From Janthinobacterium sp. B9-8 (lineage in GTDB: Bacteria > Pseudomonadota > Gammaproteobacteria > Burkholderiales > Chitinibacteraceae), in the NCBI RefSeq assembly GCF_000969645.2, contig NZ_CP014222.1, forward strand, positions 3,475,740 to 3,539,739: a stretch of DNA of 64,000 nt, given 5' to 3'. The notes under the pieces are model-generated. The model made no database searches and was not told the DNA's origin. It was given only the letters and a program-made list of their open reading frames with translations. A program made the translations under genes and the position numbers. Below, piece after piece: positions 50,501-57,413 of the stretch (its first letter is position 1; every line of letters begins with the position of its first letter).

Positions 50501-52851
50501 TGGCCGCCCTCAGCCCCGAGCAAATCGCCAGCCTGAACACCAAGCAAATTGCGGCTCTCAATACCACGGCGATGGCTAATTTAAGCGCCGATCAAGTCAT
50601 CGCGCTCACTTCAAGCCAAGCCGCTGCGCTGACCACAAGCCAAGCCGTAGTACTCAGCACTAATAGCATTGCCGCACTGGAAGCCGCCGATTTTGCTGCA
50701 CTCAAAAGCACCGTGATTGCCGCTCTTTCTAGCGATCAAATCGGCGCACTTACTGCCGAGCAAACCACGGCACTCACCACATCGCAGGCCGCCAGCCTGA
50801 GCAGCAACCAGATTAGCGGGCTATCGGCCAGCAATATATCATCGCTTGAAACCAGTGATTTACTAGCGCTTAAAACCAATACCGTTGCGGCATTAAACAC
50901 GGCACAGGTGGCCGCATTAAGCGTTGAGCATATTGCCAGCATGAGCAGCAGCCAGATTGCTGCACTTAATACTGCTGCCATTGCCAACGGCTTTAGCGCA
51001 GAGCAAATCGTGGCGCTAACGACCAAACAAGCGGCAGCGCTCACCACGGCTCAGGTGTCCGTGCTATCCACCAGCCATATTGCTGCGCTAGAAACCGCAG
51101 ATTTAGCCGCCATCAAAACAGCGGGCATTGCGGTCTTGTCTTCTGCGCAAGTAGCAGCACTGACAGAAGATCAAGCTGCCGCGCTAAGCTCCAGCCAGAT
51201 TGCTGCGCTCGCTCCCAATAGCCTTGCGGCCATGAGCGTGGCAGATATTGCAGTATTAAAAACCAGCGGCATCGCGGCATTAAGCTCCGCCCAGGTCACG
51301 GCAATGAGCAGCTCGCAAATTGCCAGTCTGAGCACCAATCAGATTGTGGCTTTAAGCGTCGCAAGCATGGCAACAGGCTTTACCACCGAGCAAATTATTG
51401 CGCTGACCTCGATTCAAGCGGTGTCGCTCAGTGCCAACCAGCTAGCGGCTCTTTCTACCCAGCAAATTGCTGCGTTTGAGACCAGTGATCTTTCGGTGAT
51501 CAATACAGCAGCGATTGCGGTTTTATCCAGCAATCAACTCAACGCCCTGAGTACCAGTCAAGTGGCCAGCTTAAATACCAATCAAGTTGTGGCGCTGAAT
51601 TCGGCCAGCCTTGCCACGGGCTTTACTACCTCGCAAATTATTGCCCTGACGGCAGTTCAATCGGTGGTGATCACATCCAGCCAGCTGGCCGCGCTATCCA
51701 CCAGTCATATCGCTGCGCTAGAAACCACTGATTTTGCCGTGCTTAACACCAGCGCCATCGCGGCCTTGTCGGAAAGCCAAGTCGTTGCCATCACCACCTC
51801 GCAAGCCGCCGTGCTGACCAATAGCCAGCTGCAAGCCTTCTCAGTGGGCAATTTAGCTGCGCTAGAAACCAGCGATCTGGCCGTGATCAGAAGCAGCGCC
51901 ATTGCATCGTTAAGTACGTTACAGATTACAAGCCTGAGCACCAACCAGCTACAAGCCTTAACGACCACACAAAAAATGGGGCTGACCGGCGCTCAGCAGG
52001 CCGCCTTTAGCTCCGAACAAAATAGCGCCTTAGGTGCCCTTAGCCCAATCATTCTGGATCTTAATGACAATGGCATCAGCACAAGCAGCCTAGAGAGCGG
52101 GACTCAATTTGATTTACTCGCCAACGGCAGCAAAATCAAAACCGGCTGGGTAGGCCAAGGCGATGGCTTGCTGGTCATGGACAGAAGCCATGATGGCGTG
52201 ATTAACGATGGGAAAGAATTATTCGGCACTTCCACCCTGCTAAGCGACGGAAGCAAAGCCGCCAATGGCTATGCTGCCTTGGCCGAGCTGGATAGTAATC
52301 ACGATGGTGTGATTGATAGTTACGATAGCGACTTTGAAGAGCTGCGTGTCTGGCTGGATGCCAATCAGGACGGCATTAGCGACGCCAGCGAGTTAAAACG
52401 CTTGATCTCACTGGATATCAGCAAACTTAATCTGGATGTGCGCCAGGCGGCCGAAAAAGACAACGGCAATTTCATTGGGCTTAAATCGACATTTGAAACC
52501 ACCGACGGCCAAATCCATACTGCCGCCGATGTTTGGTTTACCACCGAAAAACCCGCTGCAGCCACCGATCTGCGTACACAAGTGGTCAATATGGTGCAAA
52601 CCATTGCAGCCTTTAACGAAGCCAGCACAAACGCATGGCAAGCCCCGGAAAAACTGCCTGTTTCCATCAGCAGCGATGCGATGCTCGCCTCACCAACGCT
52701 CAGCAAAGCCAGCCATATGGCGTCCCTGCTGAAAAACTTCGACGCCAACGGCCGCCTCATCGGCGGCACAGAAGCCCTCGTCTCAAGCGATCAAACTCTA
52801 AGGCTCAATGGCCTAGCCAATACACAGGCAGCAGGGATATTGGCATCGTAG
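41518..52851 (+). CDS. Giant octapeptide-repeat protein with EF-hand-like C-terminal domain (probable type I-secreted surface protein)
   Basis: 3,777 residues from the ATG at 41518 (GGA 8 bases upstream; a TTG at 41506 is less likely). Residues about 7-3505 are one continuous octapeptide repeat, roughly 435 units of [ST]-[ST]-x-Q-[IVAL]-x-A-[LMI]. In most groups one unit becomes E-T-x-D-[FL] and the next K-T-S-A-I, marking about 48 modules of 7 or 10 octads. The final ~270 residues are different: PIILDLNDNGI, DRSHDGVINDGKELFG, LDSNHDGVIDSYD and LDANQDGISDASEL, all EF-hand-like calcium loops as in giant type I-secreted proteins. No signal peptide and no cysteine was found; tryptophan is nearly absent from the repeats. 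No classical GGxGxDxx RTX nonapeptides and no T1SS genes nearby. Role unknown; adhesin, matrix or S-layer-like protein are options. Confidence 0.9.
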   Translation: MSIFTGMSTSQILALTTAQIASIDTASLASLSTLQLATLSTRQIAAFNTRQISQLSSSHIIALSSSQAAALSTSQIAALSSAQIAVLESSDFAALNTAAIANLNTQQISGLSSSHIAALSSVQIEAFSVAQVSSLSSTQLAGLETADIAALKTSAVAALSTSQISTLSSSQIAALSSNQAAAITSTQITALSSTQIAAFESADFSVLKTSAIAALSSDQINALSTLQINVLSTNQATALSSTQITAFSSTQLLAMETADFAVLKTSAIAALSSQQLNALTTLQIASMSSNQISALSTGNMANGLNSNQISALTTQQAAALSAAQLAALTTTNFSALESADIAVLKTSAIAALSSSQINILSSSQTIALTSNQAAALTSLQAAALSTTSIAALETIDLAALKTSAIAALNTAQASVLGSSQIAALSTSQITAISTDNFSAGLNSVQIAALTTQQAAVLSSSQVAALSTSNIAALETADLAVIRTAAIAAISSQQLNALSTQQVASLNTSQITAISTANIASGLSSNQVVALTTQQAAALSSSQVAALSTSNIAALETADLAVIRTAAIAAISSQQLNALSTQQVASLSTSQITAISTANIASGLNSNQVVALTTQQAAALSSSQVAALSTSNIAALETADLAVIRTAAIAAISSQQLNALSTQQVASLSTSQITAISTANIASGLNSNQVVALTTLQAAVLSSSQVAALSTSSIAALETVDLAVIRTAAIAVLSSQQMNALTTNQVDALTSNQAIALTTSQVATLSTLNLTALETANLTVLRTNTIGALSSNQINALSSDQTASLTSSQISALNTTQIASGLSSSQIVSLSSSQIAALSSTQAAALSTTNLAAMETRDLIALKTSAIAALNTAQIYALSTDQIANLSSNQILAINTAAMSSLSSNQIVALTSQQAAALSTAQVLALTTTNLAAMETRDLVALKTSAIAALNTAQANALSTDQIASLSTNQIQAFSTATMAKLNSNQIVALTSHQAATLSSAQVAALTTTNLAAMETRDLVALKTSAIAALSTLQISALTTDQIANLTTNQIASLSTTDIAYGLSTSQIAAFTSNQAAALSSSQVAVLSSSNLAAMETVDFAALKTSAIAALSSTQINALSSNQAMALTSAQAAVLSSKQIAALSTLHIAALESSDLIALQTSAIAVLNSAQVAAMSSSQIASLSTAQIAVLNTAALGSGLNSDQVVALNTSQAATLSSAQVAALTTTNLAAMETRDLVALKTSAIAALSSNQLKTLTTDQIANLTSSQIAAITTANGLTSNQIVALNTSQAATLSSAQVAALSTANLAAMETRDLTLLKTSAIAALNTAQVNALTTDQIANLTSNQIVALSTANLASGLNSSQIVALTSSQAAALTTAQVAALSTTNLAAMETADFAALKTSAIAALSTHQIQALTSDQALALSTAQAAALSSKQVAALSTASIAALETSDLIALKTSAIAALTSAQVAALSTGQIASLLTSQIVALNTADIANGLNSSQIVALSTSQAAALSSAQVAALSTANLAAMETRDLALLKTSAIAALNTAQVNALTTDQIANLTSNQIVALSTANLTSGLNSSQIVALTSSQAAALTTAQMAALSTTNLAAMETADFAALKTSAIAALSTHQIQALTSDQALALSTAQAAALSSKQVAALSTASIAALETVDLAVLKTSVIAALSSAQVAVLSASQIASLSSNQIAAVSTANIASALNSNQIVALTTSQAAGLSSAQIAALSTSNLAAMETRDLALLKVGSIAALSSNQVNALTSEQFASLSTSQIAALNTTAIAGGLRTDQIVAMSSSQAAALSATQMAALSTSNLAAMETSDFAALSAAAIASLSSTQAGALSTDQIIALTTTQAAALNTRQAAALSSAQLAALETSDLAVIQAASIAVLSSTQISGLSSTQQSSLSTSQIAALNTTAIASLSTEKVAALTSTQASALNTAQIAALSTTQIAAIETSDFTVLSNAAIAALLTTQISVLNTAQIVALNSSQASVLTTWQVSVLSSTQLQAMETSDLAVLTSTGIAVLSSSQATALSTDQLTNLSSKQIVALNTSALTGLSTAQIAALNSNQSAVLSSSQIAVLSTSQIAAFETSDLAELKTSVIAALSSSQLQALSTEQISSLTTKQIAAFNTAEMANLTSTQLAALNTKQAAVLSSTQAAALSTLQIIALETSDVAALSTTVIAALSSNQLTALTTEQIGALHTAEIASLSSSQIVALTSNQAAVLSSTQAAALSSLQMAALETTDLAVLSSTSIAVLASAQINALNTQQFASLVTSQIASLNTQALASLGSDKVIALTTSQAAALTGVQAAALTTSNIAALETTDLAVLSSSAIAALSTSQITALTTKQIAALSTDSITNGLTINQVMALTSSQVAAFSIAQIAALSENTIGGLETSYLTLISTSAIAALSSTQVGSLTAAQIAKLSTTQIAVLNTNAVANLSADQVIALTTNQASALTTNQVAVLSSTAIAAMETSDLATFKTTAIAVLNSNQISALTVEQITSLSTKQIAVLSSSGIARLSADQVIALTSSQAAALSTSQIAALSTTGIEAMEVDDFAALKTNAIAALTTNQISALTADQTITLTTQQAAALSSSQVAALSASNVAALESRDLIVLKTTAIAVLNTAQVAALSGEQIASLTTNQVFALSTTAIANGLTADQMVALTSKQLAALSTAQITALTTTNIAAIEAVDFAALKTNAIAALSSSQINALNADQTAALTTQQAVTLSSSQLAALTASNMAAMETSDLAALNTTAVAVLNTAQVAALSGEQIASLSTHQIVALSTAVIASGLSADQIVALTSKQTAALTTAQITALTTASIAAMEATDFAALKTNAIAALSSSQINALNADQTAALTTQQAVTLSSSQLAALTASNMAVMETSDLAALNTTAVAILNTAQVAALSGEQIASLSSNQIAVLSTSAIASGLNADQVIALTTKQTAALTTAQVAALSNSNIAALEGVDLAAIKTSAIAILSSEQVAALSPEQIASLNTKQIAALNTTAMANLSADQVIALTSSQAAALTTSQAVVLSTNSIAALEAADFAALKSTVIAALSSDQIGALTAEQTTALTTSQAASLSSNQISGLSASNISSLETSDLLALKTNTVAALNTAQVAALSVEHIASMSSSQIAALNTAAIANGFSAEQIVALTTKQAAALTTAQVSVLSTSHIAALETADLAAIKTAGIAVLSSAQVAALTEDQAAALSSSQIAALAPNSLAAMSVADIAVLKTSGIAALSSAQVTAMSSSQIASLSTNQIVALSVASMATGFTTEQIIALTSIQAVSLSANQLAALSTQQIAAFETSDLSVINTAAIAVLSSNQLNALSTSQVASLNTNQVVALNSASLATGFTTSQIIALTAVQSVVITSSQLAALSTSHIAALETTDFAVLNTSAIAALSESQVVAITTSQAAVLTNSQLQAFSVGNLAALETSDLAVIRSSAIASLSTLQITSLSTNQLQALTTTQKMGLTGAQQAAFSSEQNSALGALSPIILDLNDNGISTSSLESGTQFDLLANGSKIKTGWVGQGDGLLVMDRSHDGVINDGKELFGTSTLLSDGSKAANGYAALAELDSNHDGVIDSYDSDFEELRVWLDANQDGISDASELKRLISLDISKLNLDVRQAAEKDNGNFIGLKSTFETTDGQIHTAADVWFTTEKPAAATDLRTQVVNMVQTIAAFNEASTNAWQAPEKLPVSISSDAMLASPTLSKASHMASLLKNFDANGRLIGGTEALVSSDQTLRLNGLANTQAAGILAS
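42849..43660 (+). repeat. Tandem 243-base (81-residue) module copies in the giant gene
   Basis: Four successive modules starting near 42849, 43092, 43335 and 43578 share the order AALETADL, AVIRTAAI, AAISSQQL, NALSTQQV, ASL.., TAISTANIA, SGLNSNQV and so on, with almost identical DNA over the first three. Each is ten octads plus one residue (a nonapeptide TAISTANIA), hence 81 residues. Confidence 0.85.
45412..46514 (+). repeat. 654-base duplication inside the giant gene
   Basis: The segment starting near 45412 recurs 654 bases later (near 46066). For example, ATTGCGGCTTTGAATACTGC at 45481 matches ATTGCGGCTTTAAATACTGC at 46135. The match continues to about 45860/46514 with few changes. 654 bases is 218 residues, equal to 81 + 56 + 81: three whole modules. 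Confidence 0.85.
49629..50330 (+). repeat. 411-base duplication inside the giant gene
   Basis: TTTGCTGCGCTGAAAACCAA at 49629 recurs at 50040 as TTTGCTGCGCTTAAAACCAA, and near-identity continues for about 290 bases. 411 bases is 137 residues, equal to 81 + 56, one long plus one short module. Confidence 0.85.
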
Positions 52852-52934
52852 GGTGGGCACTCCCTTGTGCCCACGCGTACCGTAAATGTGACAATCCACC
52901 GCGTGGGCAAGATAAATCGCCTTGCCCACCCTAC
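52848..52934. repeat. GTAGGGTGGGC palindrome at the end of the giant gene
   Basis: GTAGGGTGGGCA (52848-52859) faces TGCCCACCCTAC (52923-52934), with inner CTTGTGCCCACGCG / CGCGTGGGCAAG arms. The TAG stop codon of the giant gene (52849-52851) lies inside the left arm. The hairpin may also end both convergent transcripts. Confidence 0.85.
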
Positions 52935-52936
52935 CG

Positions 52937-54037
52937 TTACCCCAACACTGGGTAATCGGTATAACCCACTTCATCACCACCATAGAATGTCGCCTGATCT
53001 GGCGTATTCAATGCGCTGCCTTGCTGATAGCGCACCACCAAATCTGGGTTGGCAATAAACGGACGTCCAAAGGCGATTGCGTCTGCGGTGCCAGTGGCTA
53101 AGCGTGCTTCTGCTGTTTGTGCATCGTAGCCACCACAAGTGATAATCACACCCCGGTATTGCTGGCGTAAATCAGCGCGGAAGGTTTCGCTTAAAGGCTG
53201 ACCGCCGGCCCAATCTGGCTCGGCGATATGTAAGTAAGCGACGCCAGCGCGGTTAAATTCCTCAGCCAGATACATTGTCATCGCTTCTGATTCGTCATCC
53301 ACAATATCGTGAGCTACAAAGTTAGGCGATAAGCGTACCCCTACTTTATCTGCACCGACTTTTGCGACCACAGCATTAATCACTTCCAGCAAAAGACGAG
53401 CGCGGTTTTCCATATTGCCGCCGTATTGATCGGTGCGCTTATTGCTGCCCGTAGCTAAGAATTGCTGTAGCAAATAGCCATTGGCCGAGTGGATTTCTAC
53501 AAAATCAAACCCTGCCCGCATCGCACGCTCTGCCGCGGCTACATAATCGGCCACAATGCCCGGCAGCTCTGCGGTTTCTAGAGCGCGCGGCGCATCGCAA
53601 GGCGCTCGGGTCGGTGTGCCATCTGGCAGAATCACAAAGCTGGTTGATTTCACCGCCTGAATAGCCGAAGGGGCCACGGGCGCTGCGCCGTTTTCCTGCA
53701 AATGGCGATTAGAAATCCGGCCCACATGCCAAAGCTGCATAGACATCTTGCCGCCCTTGGCGTGCACAGCATCCACTACCTGCTTCCAGCCCGCTTCTTG
53801 GGCATCGGTATACATGCCAGGGGTGAGCGAATAGCCCTGGCCCTGACGGGAAATTTGTGTGGCTTCGGTAATAATTAAACCGGCGCTGGCACGTTGTGCG
53901 TAATAGATGGCATTCATTTCAGTCGGCACATCGCCCGGCTGGCTAGCACGTGATCGAGTCAGCGGCGCCATAATCATGCGATTAGCGAGCGTGGTTTTGC
54001 CAATGATGATGGGGGTAAATAATTTATCTGCAGACAT
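52937..54037 (-). CDS. nemA: NemA-like old yellow enzyme (alkene / N-ethylmaleimide reductase)
   Basis: FMN- and NAD(P)H-dependent ene-reductase for quinones, enones, maleimides and nitro compounds. 366 residues. FMN-barrel start LFTPIIIGKTTLANRMIMAPLT in two parts, the substrate His/Asn pair in EIHSANGYLLQQFL, YGGNMENRARLLLEV and FGRPFIANPDLV at the end. It lies downstream of a NemR-like regulator cluster, fitting the nemR-nemA relation in E. coli. The upstream gap contains a long repeat, so it may have its own promoter. Confidence 0.94.
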   Translation of the reverse strand: MSADKLFTPIIIGKTTLANRMIMAPLTRSRASQPGDVPTEMNAIYYAQRASAGLIITEATQISRQGQGYSLTPGMYTDAQEAGWKQVVDAVHAKGGKMSMQLWHVGRISNRHLQENGAAPVAPSAIQAVKSTSFVILPDGTPTRAPCDAPRALETAELPGIVADYVAAAERAMRAGFDFVEIHSANGYLLQQFLATGSNKRTDQYGGNMENRARLLLEVINAVVAKVGADKVGVRLSPNFVAHDIVDDESEAMTMYLAEEFNRAGVAYLHIAEPDWAGGQPLSETFRADLRQQYRGVIITCGGYDAQTAEARLATGTADAIAFGRPFIANPDLVVRYQQGSALNTPDQATFYGGDEVGYTDYPVLG

Positions 54038-54064
54038 AAGATTTCCTTTATTGAATTGACTTTA

Positions 54065-54197
54065 TAGTGCCTTCGGCACGTTAATTTTGGTGCGGGATCC
54101 CCGCGGGGACTCACTTTCTTGAACGGCCAAGAAAGTAAGCAAAGAAGGCCGCCCCGACCAGCACGAAGGCCCCTCATCTGCGGACAATCGAGCGGCG
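54065..54197 (+). repeat. Long inverted repeat, left copy
   Basis: TAGTGCCTTCGGCAC opens the element, followed by GGTGCGG, ATCCCCGCG, CAAGAAAGTAAGCAAAGAAG, GCCGCCCCGACCAGCACGAA, GGCCCCTCATCTGCGG and CAATCGAGCGGCG. The reverse complement of 58520-58659 carries the same order of blocks with high identity. The two copies enclose curA, the GST-like gene, yqhD and the TetR gene. Confidence 0.85.
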
Positions 54198-54235
54198 ATA
54201 AAATTACAGTGAAAAATCCGGAGCAAAAATCAAAC

Positions 54236-55258
54236 TTACTCAGCGACCTTCACCACTAACTTCCCTGCGTTCTTTCCTTCCAACAGGCCAATAAAAGCTT
54301 GTGGAGCGTTTTCCAAACCTTGTACTACGTCTTCGCGGTACTTGATTTTGCCCTCAGCAATCCACTGGCTCATGGCGGCGAAGAATTCACCGTAGCGATG
54401 GCCGAAATCGTCCCAGATAATAAAGCCTTGCATGCGAATGCGTTTTCTCAGCAGCGTACCCATCAGCATGGATAAGCGATCAGGGCCATCGGGCAGGCTG
54501 GTGGCGTTGTATTGCGAGATCAGGCCGCAAAGCGGTACACGCGCTGCAGGATTGAGCAGAGGCAGAACCGCATCAAATACCGCGCCGCCTACATTTTCGT
54601 AGTACACATCGATGCCTTTAGCGCAGGCCGCAGCCAGCTGCTCAGCAAAATCGCTGGCGCGGTGATCGATACAGGCATCAAAGCCCAGCTCTTTCACGGC
54701 GTAAGCGCATTTATCCGCACCACCGGCAATCCCAACCACGCGGCAGCCTTTGATTTTGGCAATTTGCCCGACAATGGCACCTACCGCGCCAGTGGCAGCA
54801 GCCACCACCACGGTTTCACCCGCCTTAGGCTGACCAATTTCCAGCAGGCCCATATAAGCGGTAAAGCCCGGCATGCCCAATACACCGAGTGCGTGTGATG
54901 GAGACGCCAAAGCGCCCAGCTTTTGCAGGCCAGTGCCATCCGAGATGCTGTAATCCTGCCAGCCACCAAAGTTCACAACTAAATCGCCCACGGCATAATC
55001 ACCATTTTGCGATGCTTCAACGCGGCTAACCGTACCGCCGACCATTACAGCACCCACTTCAACCGGTGCGGCATAAGAAGGTGCATCGCTCATCCGGCCA
55101 CGCATATAGGGATCGAGCGATAGATACAAGGCGCTCAGTAAGACTTCCCCACTGCCAATTGCAGGGAGCGCGTGCTCTTCTAAGCGAAAATCAGCAGGCG
55201 TAGGTGCGCCATGCGGACGGCGGGCTAAAACGATGCTGCGATTCAGTGTTGATGTCAT
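54236..55258 (-). CDS. curA: CurA-like NADP-dependent oxidoreductase (MDR superfamily)
   Basis: Zinc-free medium-chain reductase that reduces the C=C bond of enals/enones (curcumin and leukotriene B4 dehydrogenase type). The ATG at 55258 (MTSTLNRSIVLARRPHG) has GGAG upstream; 340 residues. NADPH site AATGAVGAIVGQIAKIKGCR in the middle, SLDPYMRGRMSDAPSYAAPV near the N-terminus and VYYENVGGAVFDAVLPLL. Part of the electrophile-detoxification cluster. Confidence 0.92.
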   Translation of the reverse strand: MTSTLNRSIVLARRPHGAPTPADFRLEEHALPAIGSGEVLLSALYLSLDPYMRGRMSDAPSYAAPVEVGAVMVGGTVSRVEASQNGDYAVGDLVVNFGGWQDYSISDGTGLQKLGALASPSHALGVLGMPGFTAYMGLLEIGQPKAGETVVVAAATGAVGAIVGQIAKIKGCRVVGIAGGADKCAYAVKELGFDACIDHRASDFAEQLAAACAKGIDVYYENVGGAVFDAVLPLLNPAARVPLCGLISQYNATSLPDGPDRLSMLMGTLLRKRIRMQGFIIWDDFGHRYGEFFAAMSQWIAEGKIKYREDVVQGLENAPQAFIGLLEGKNAGKLVVKVAE

Positions 55259-55342
55259 GAGTAAGCTCCAGAGTGTTTGATCCTCAAACCTGAGGAAAAC
55301 GATAGGAAACAAGGAAAAACCTTTTGCTTCCTATGAAATTAA

Positions 55343-56254
55343 TTAAACAGCGCGAATTTCGTAATCCATACGTGGGAAATGAACGTGCAGCAGGCCACAA
55401 GCGGTGCTTTGACGAGCAATCACTATTTTTTGCTCATCCAAGTAAACCAGCTCGCCCGCGATGCGTTCCTGAGGGTAGCCTTCTGGCTGAATAGCCACTT
55501 TCTGACCTGCTTTAAATAGAAAATCTTGCATTTCACCAAGAGCGACAGGCTGGGCATGCTTTGCCACAGCAAACGCATCGCTCGCCGTGATGCTGCTCAT
55601 TTCGCCATGGCCAAATGCCGCTATTCTGGCCATCCACGGCAATATAACCTTGGTGTTTGGGGCCAGCGCCTCTAAGGCATGTGCGCCCTGCAAAAACCAC
55701 AGGGTGTGAAACACCGCAAAATCACCCGCGCAGGGATTGATGCCGCCCAGAAAATGAGCACCGCTTAAAGCTTGATCGAGCTGATCAATCAAGGCGCGTA
55801 GCTGAATAGTTAATTGCGCCTGATCGGCCAGCAATTGCGATTTTTGTAAAGGCAATTGGGGGTGCATGGCAATACGATCATCGAGCAAGGCTTGTGGAAT
55901 ATGCTCCACACGGCTTGCCATCAAATAACGTGCAGCACGCCAAAAGATATCCACATCAAATAAGCGGCCCAGCAAATTGGCTTGCGCCGCCTGTGGCCCT
56001 GAGGCTAAAGCAGGCAGAAGGGAGCGCTGTTCCAGCTCCGCAATAATCAACGCCGAATCACAATAAATATCTGCGCCAATTTGCAATACAGGCGCACGCC
56101 GGTATCCACCGGTGAGCTCCATTAAATCGGGTTTAGGCAGTACCGGCGGCATCAGGAGGGATTGCCACGCCAGCTGTTTAAACCCCAGATAGCATCGCAC
56201 TTTTTCTGAATAGGGCGAGGCTAGGTAATGATGCAAAATCAGCGCAGTATTCAT
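55343..56254 (-). CDS. Glutathione S-transferase-like protein
   Basis: 303 residues. The N-terminal thioredoxin-like GST domain starts LILHHYLASPYSEKVRCYLG, with APVLQIGADIYCDSALI as the glutathione gamma-Glu binding region. The alpha-helical C-domain is followed by about 70 extra residues (from VALGEMQDFLFKAGQKV), a small beta-rich add-on seen in some bacterial GST-like proteins. It starts one base after the yqhD stop, so the two are co-translated. Likely conjugates or deglutathionylates reactive electrophiles; substrate unknown. Confidence 0.85.
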   Translation of the reverse strand: MNTALILHHYLASPYSEKVRCYLGFKQLAWQSLLMPPVLPKPDLMELTGGYRRAPVLQIGADIYCDSALIIAELEQRSLLPALASGPQAAQANLLGRLFDVDIFWRAARYLMASRVEHIPQALLDDRIAMHPQLPLQKSQLLADQAQLTIQLRALIDQLDQALSGAHFLGGINPCAGDFAVFHTLWFLQGAHALEALAPNTKVILPWMARIAAFGHGEMSSITASDAFAVAKHAQPVALGEMQDFLFKAGQKVAIQPEGYPQERIAGELVYLDEQKIVIARQSTACGLLHVHFPRMDYEIRAV

Positions 56255-56255
56255 A

Positions 56256-57413
56256 TCAGTAGCTGCCTTCTAAAACGAGCTTGCTAGTCGCTAAATCGAC
56301 ATCGCCGTTTTCACCCAAGGCCACCATGCCGTGAGCTTTTAGCTGCTCGAGCACGGCATTAATGGCGCTGACTTCCAGACCATAATCACGCATGCGGGTT
56401 TTAACACCCATGGCTTCAAAGAAATCGCGGGTTTTGGCAATCGCGGCATCAATACGCGCGTCATCTGAGCCTTCTTTAATGCCCCATACACGATCGGCGT
56501 ATTGCAGCAGTTTTTCACGCTTGGCGGCGCGGCGTACATTCAGCATGGATGGCAAGATAATCGCCAGTGTTTGCGCATGATCGATATTGTATAAAGCAGT
56601 CAGCTCATGCCCAACCATATGCGTCGCCCAATCTTGCGGCACACCGGCACCGATCAAGCCATTGAGCGCCATCGTGGCGGCCCACATTAAATTAGAGCGC
56701 ACGGTGTAATCATGCGGAGTTGCCAGTGCTTGCGGGCCAACTTCGATCAGGGTTTGCAATAGGCTTTCGGCAAAGCGGTCTTGCACCGGCGCATTGGCTG
56801 GATAAGTTAAATATTGCTCGACCACATGCACAAAGGCATCCACCGCGCCGTTGCCAATTTGCCGCGCTGGCAAGCTATAGGTTTTAGTAGGATCAAGGAT
56901 GGCAAACTGAGGAAATACATGGCGATTCATAAAGGGCAGCTTGGTCTTGGTTTCGCTGCGAGTAATCACCGAGCCATTATTCATTTCCGAGCCGGTAGCG
57001 GGCAGAGTCAGCACCGCGCCCATCGGCAAGGCAGCTTTAATATGCTGGCCGTGTGAGGTCAAAATATCCCAAGGCTCGCCTTCATACAGGGCCGCAGCGG
57101 CGGCAAACTTAGTGCCATCAATCACCGAACCACCGCCCACAGCCAGCAGGAAATCAATTTTCTCTGCTTTAATCTGCGCCACGGCTTTCATCATGGTTTC
57201 ATAAGTTGGATTAGCTTCAATGCCAGAGAACTCAGCAACGCTATGGTTTTTTAAAGCTTCCATCACTTCGGTGTAAGTGCCATTTTTTTTAATACTGCCA
57301 CCGCCATAAAGTACGAGGACACGGGCTTTTTCAGGTACGAGAGTGGCCAACTTAGCAATCTGGCCTTCGCCAAAAACGATTTGAACGGGGTTGTAAAATT
57401 CGAATTGCTGCAT
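56256..57413 (-). CDS. yqhD: YqhD-like NADPH-dependent aldehyde reductase (iron-containing alcohol dehydrogenase family)
   Basis: Reduces short-chain and lipid-derived aldehydes such as acrolein, methylglyoxal and malondialdehyde. 385 residues. NADPH site LLAVGGGSVIDGTKF; metal ligands in GAVDAFVHVVEQYL (Asp, His) and VGHELTALYNIDHAQTLAI (two His); LTLPATGSEMNNGSVI. It is the first gene of the yqhD-GST-curA run. A TAGACCAGTCGTCTA palindrome lies 28 bases before its start, the likely operator of the neighbouring regulator. Confidence 0.95.
   Translation of the reverse strand: MQQFEFYNPVQIVFGEGQIAKLATLVPEKARVLVLYGGGSIKKNGTYTEVMEALKNHSVAEFSGIEANPTYETMMKAVAQIKAEKIDFLLAVGGGSVIDGTKFAAAAALYEGEPWDILTSHGQHIKAALPMGAVLTLPATGSEMNNGSVITRSETKTKLPFMNRHVFPQFAILDPTKTYSLPARQIGNGAVDAFVHVVEQYLTYPANAPVQDRFAESLLQTLIEVGPQALATPHDYTVRSNLMWAATMALNGLIGAGVPQDWATHMVGHELTALYNIDHAQTLAIILPSMLNVRRAAKREKLLQYADRVWGIKEGSDDARIDAAIAKTRDFFEAMGVKTRMRDYGLEVSAINAVLEQLKAHGMVALGENGDVDLATSKLVLEGSY

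Noticed and set aside
41518..52851. CRISPR-like array from the regular repeats
   Set aside because: The repeats are 24-base coding units in one open frame without unique spacers.
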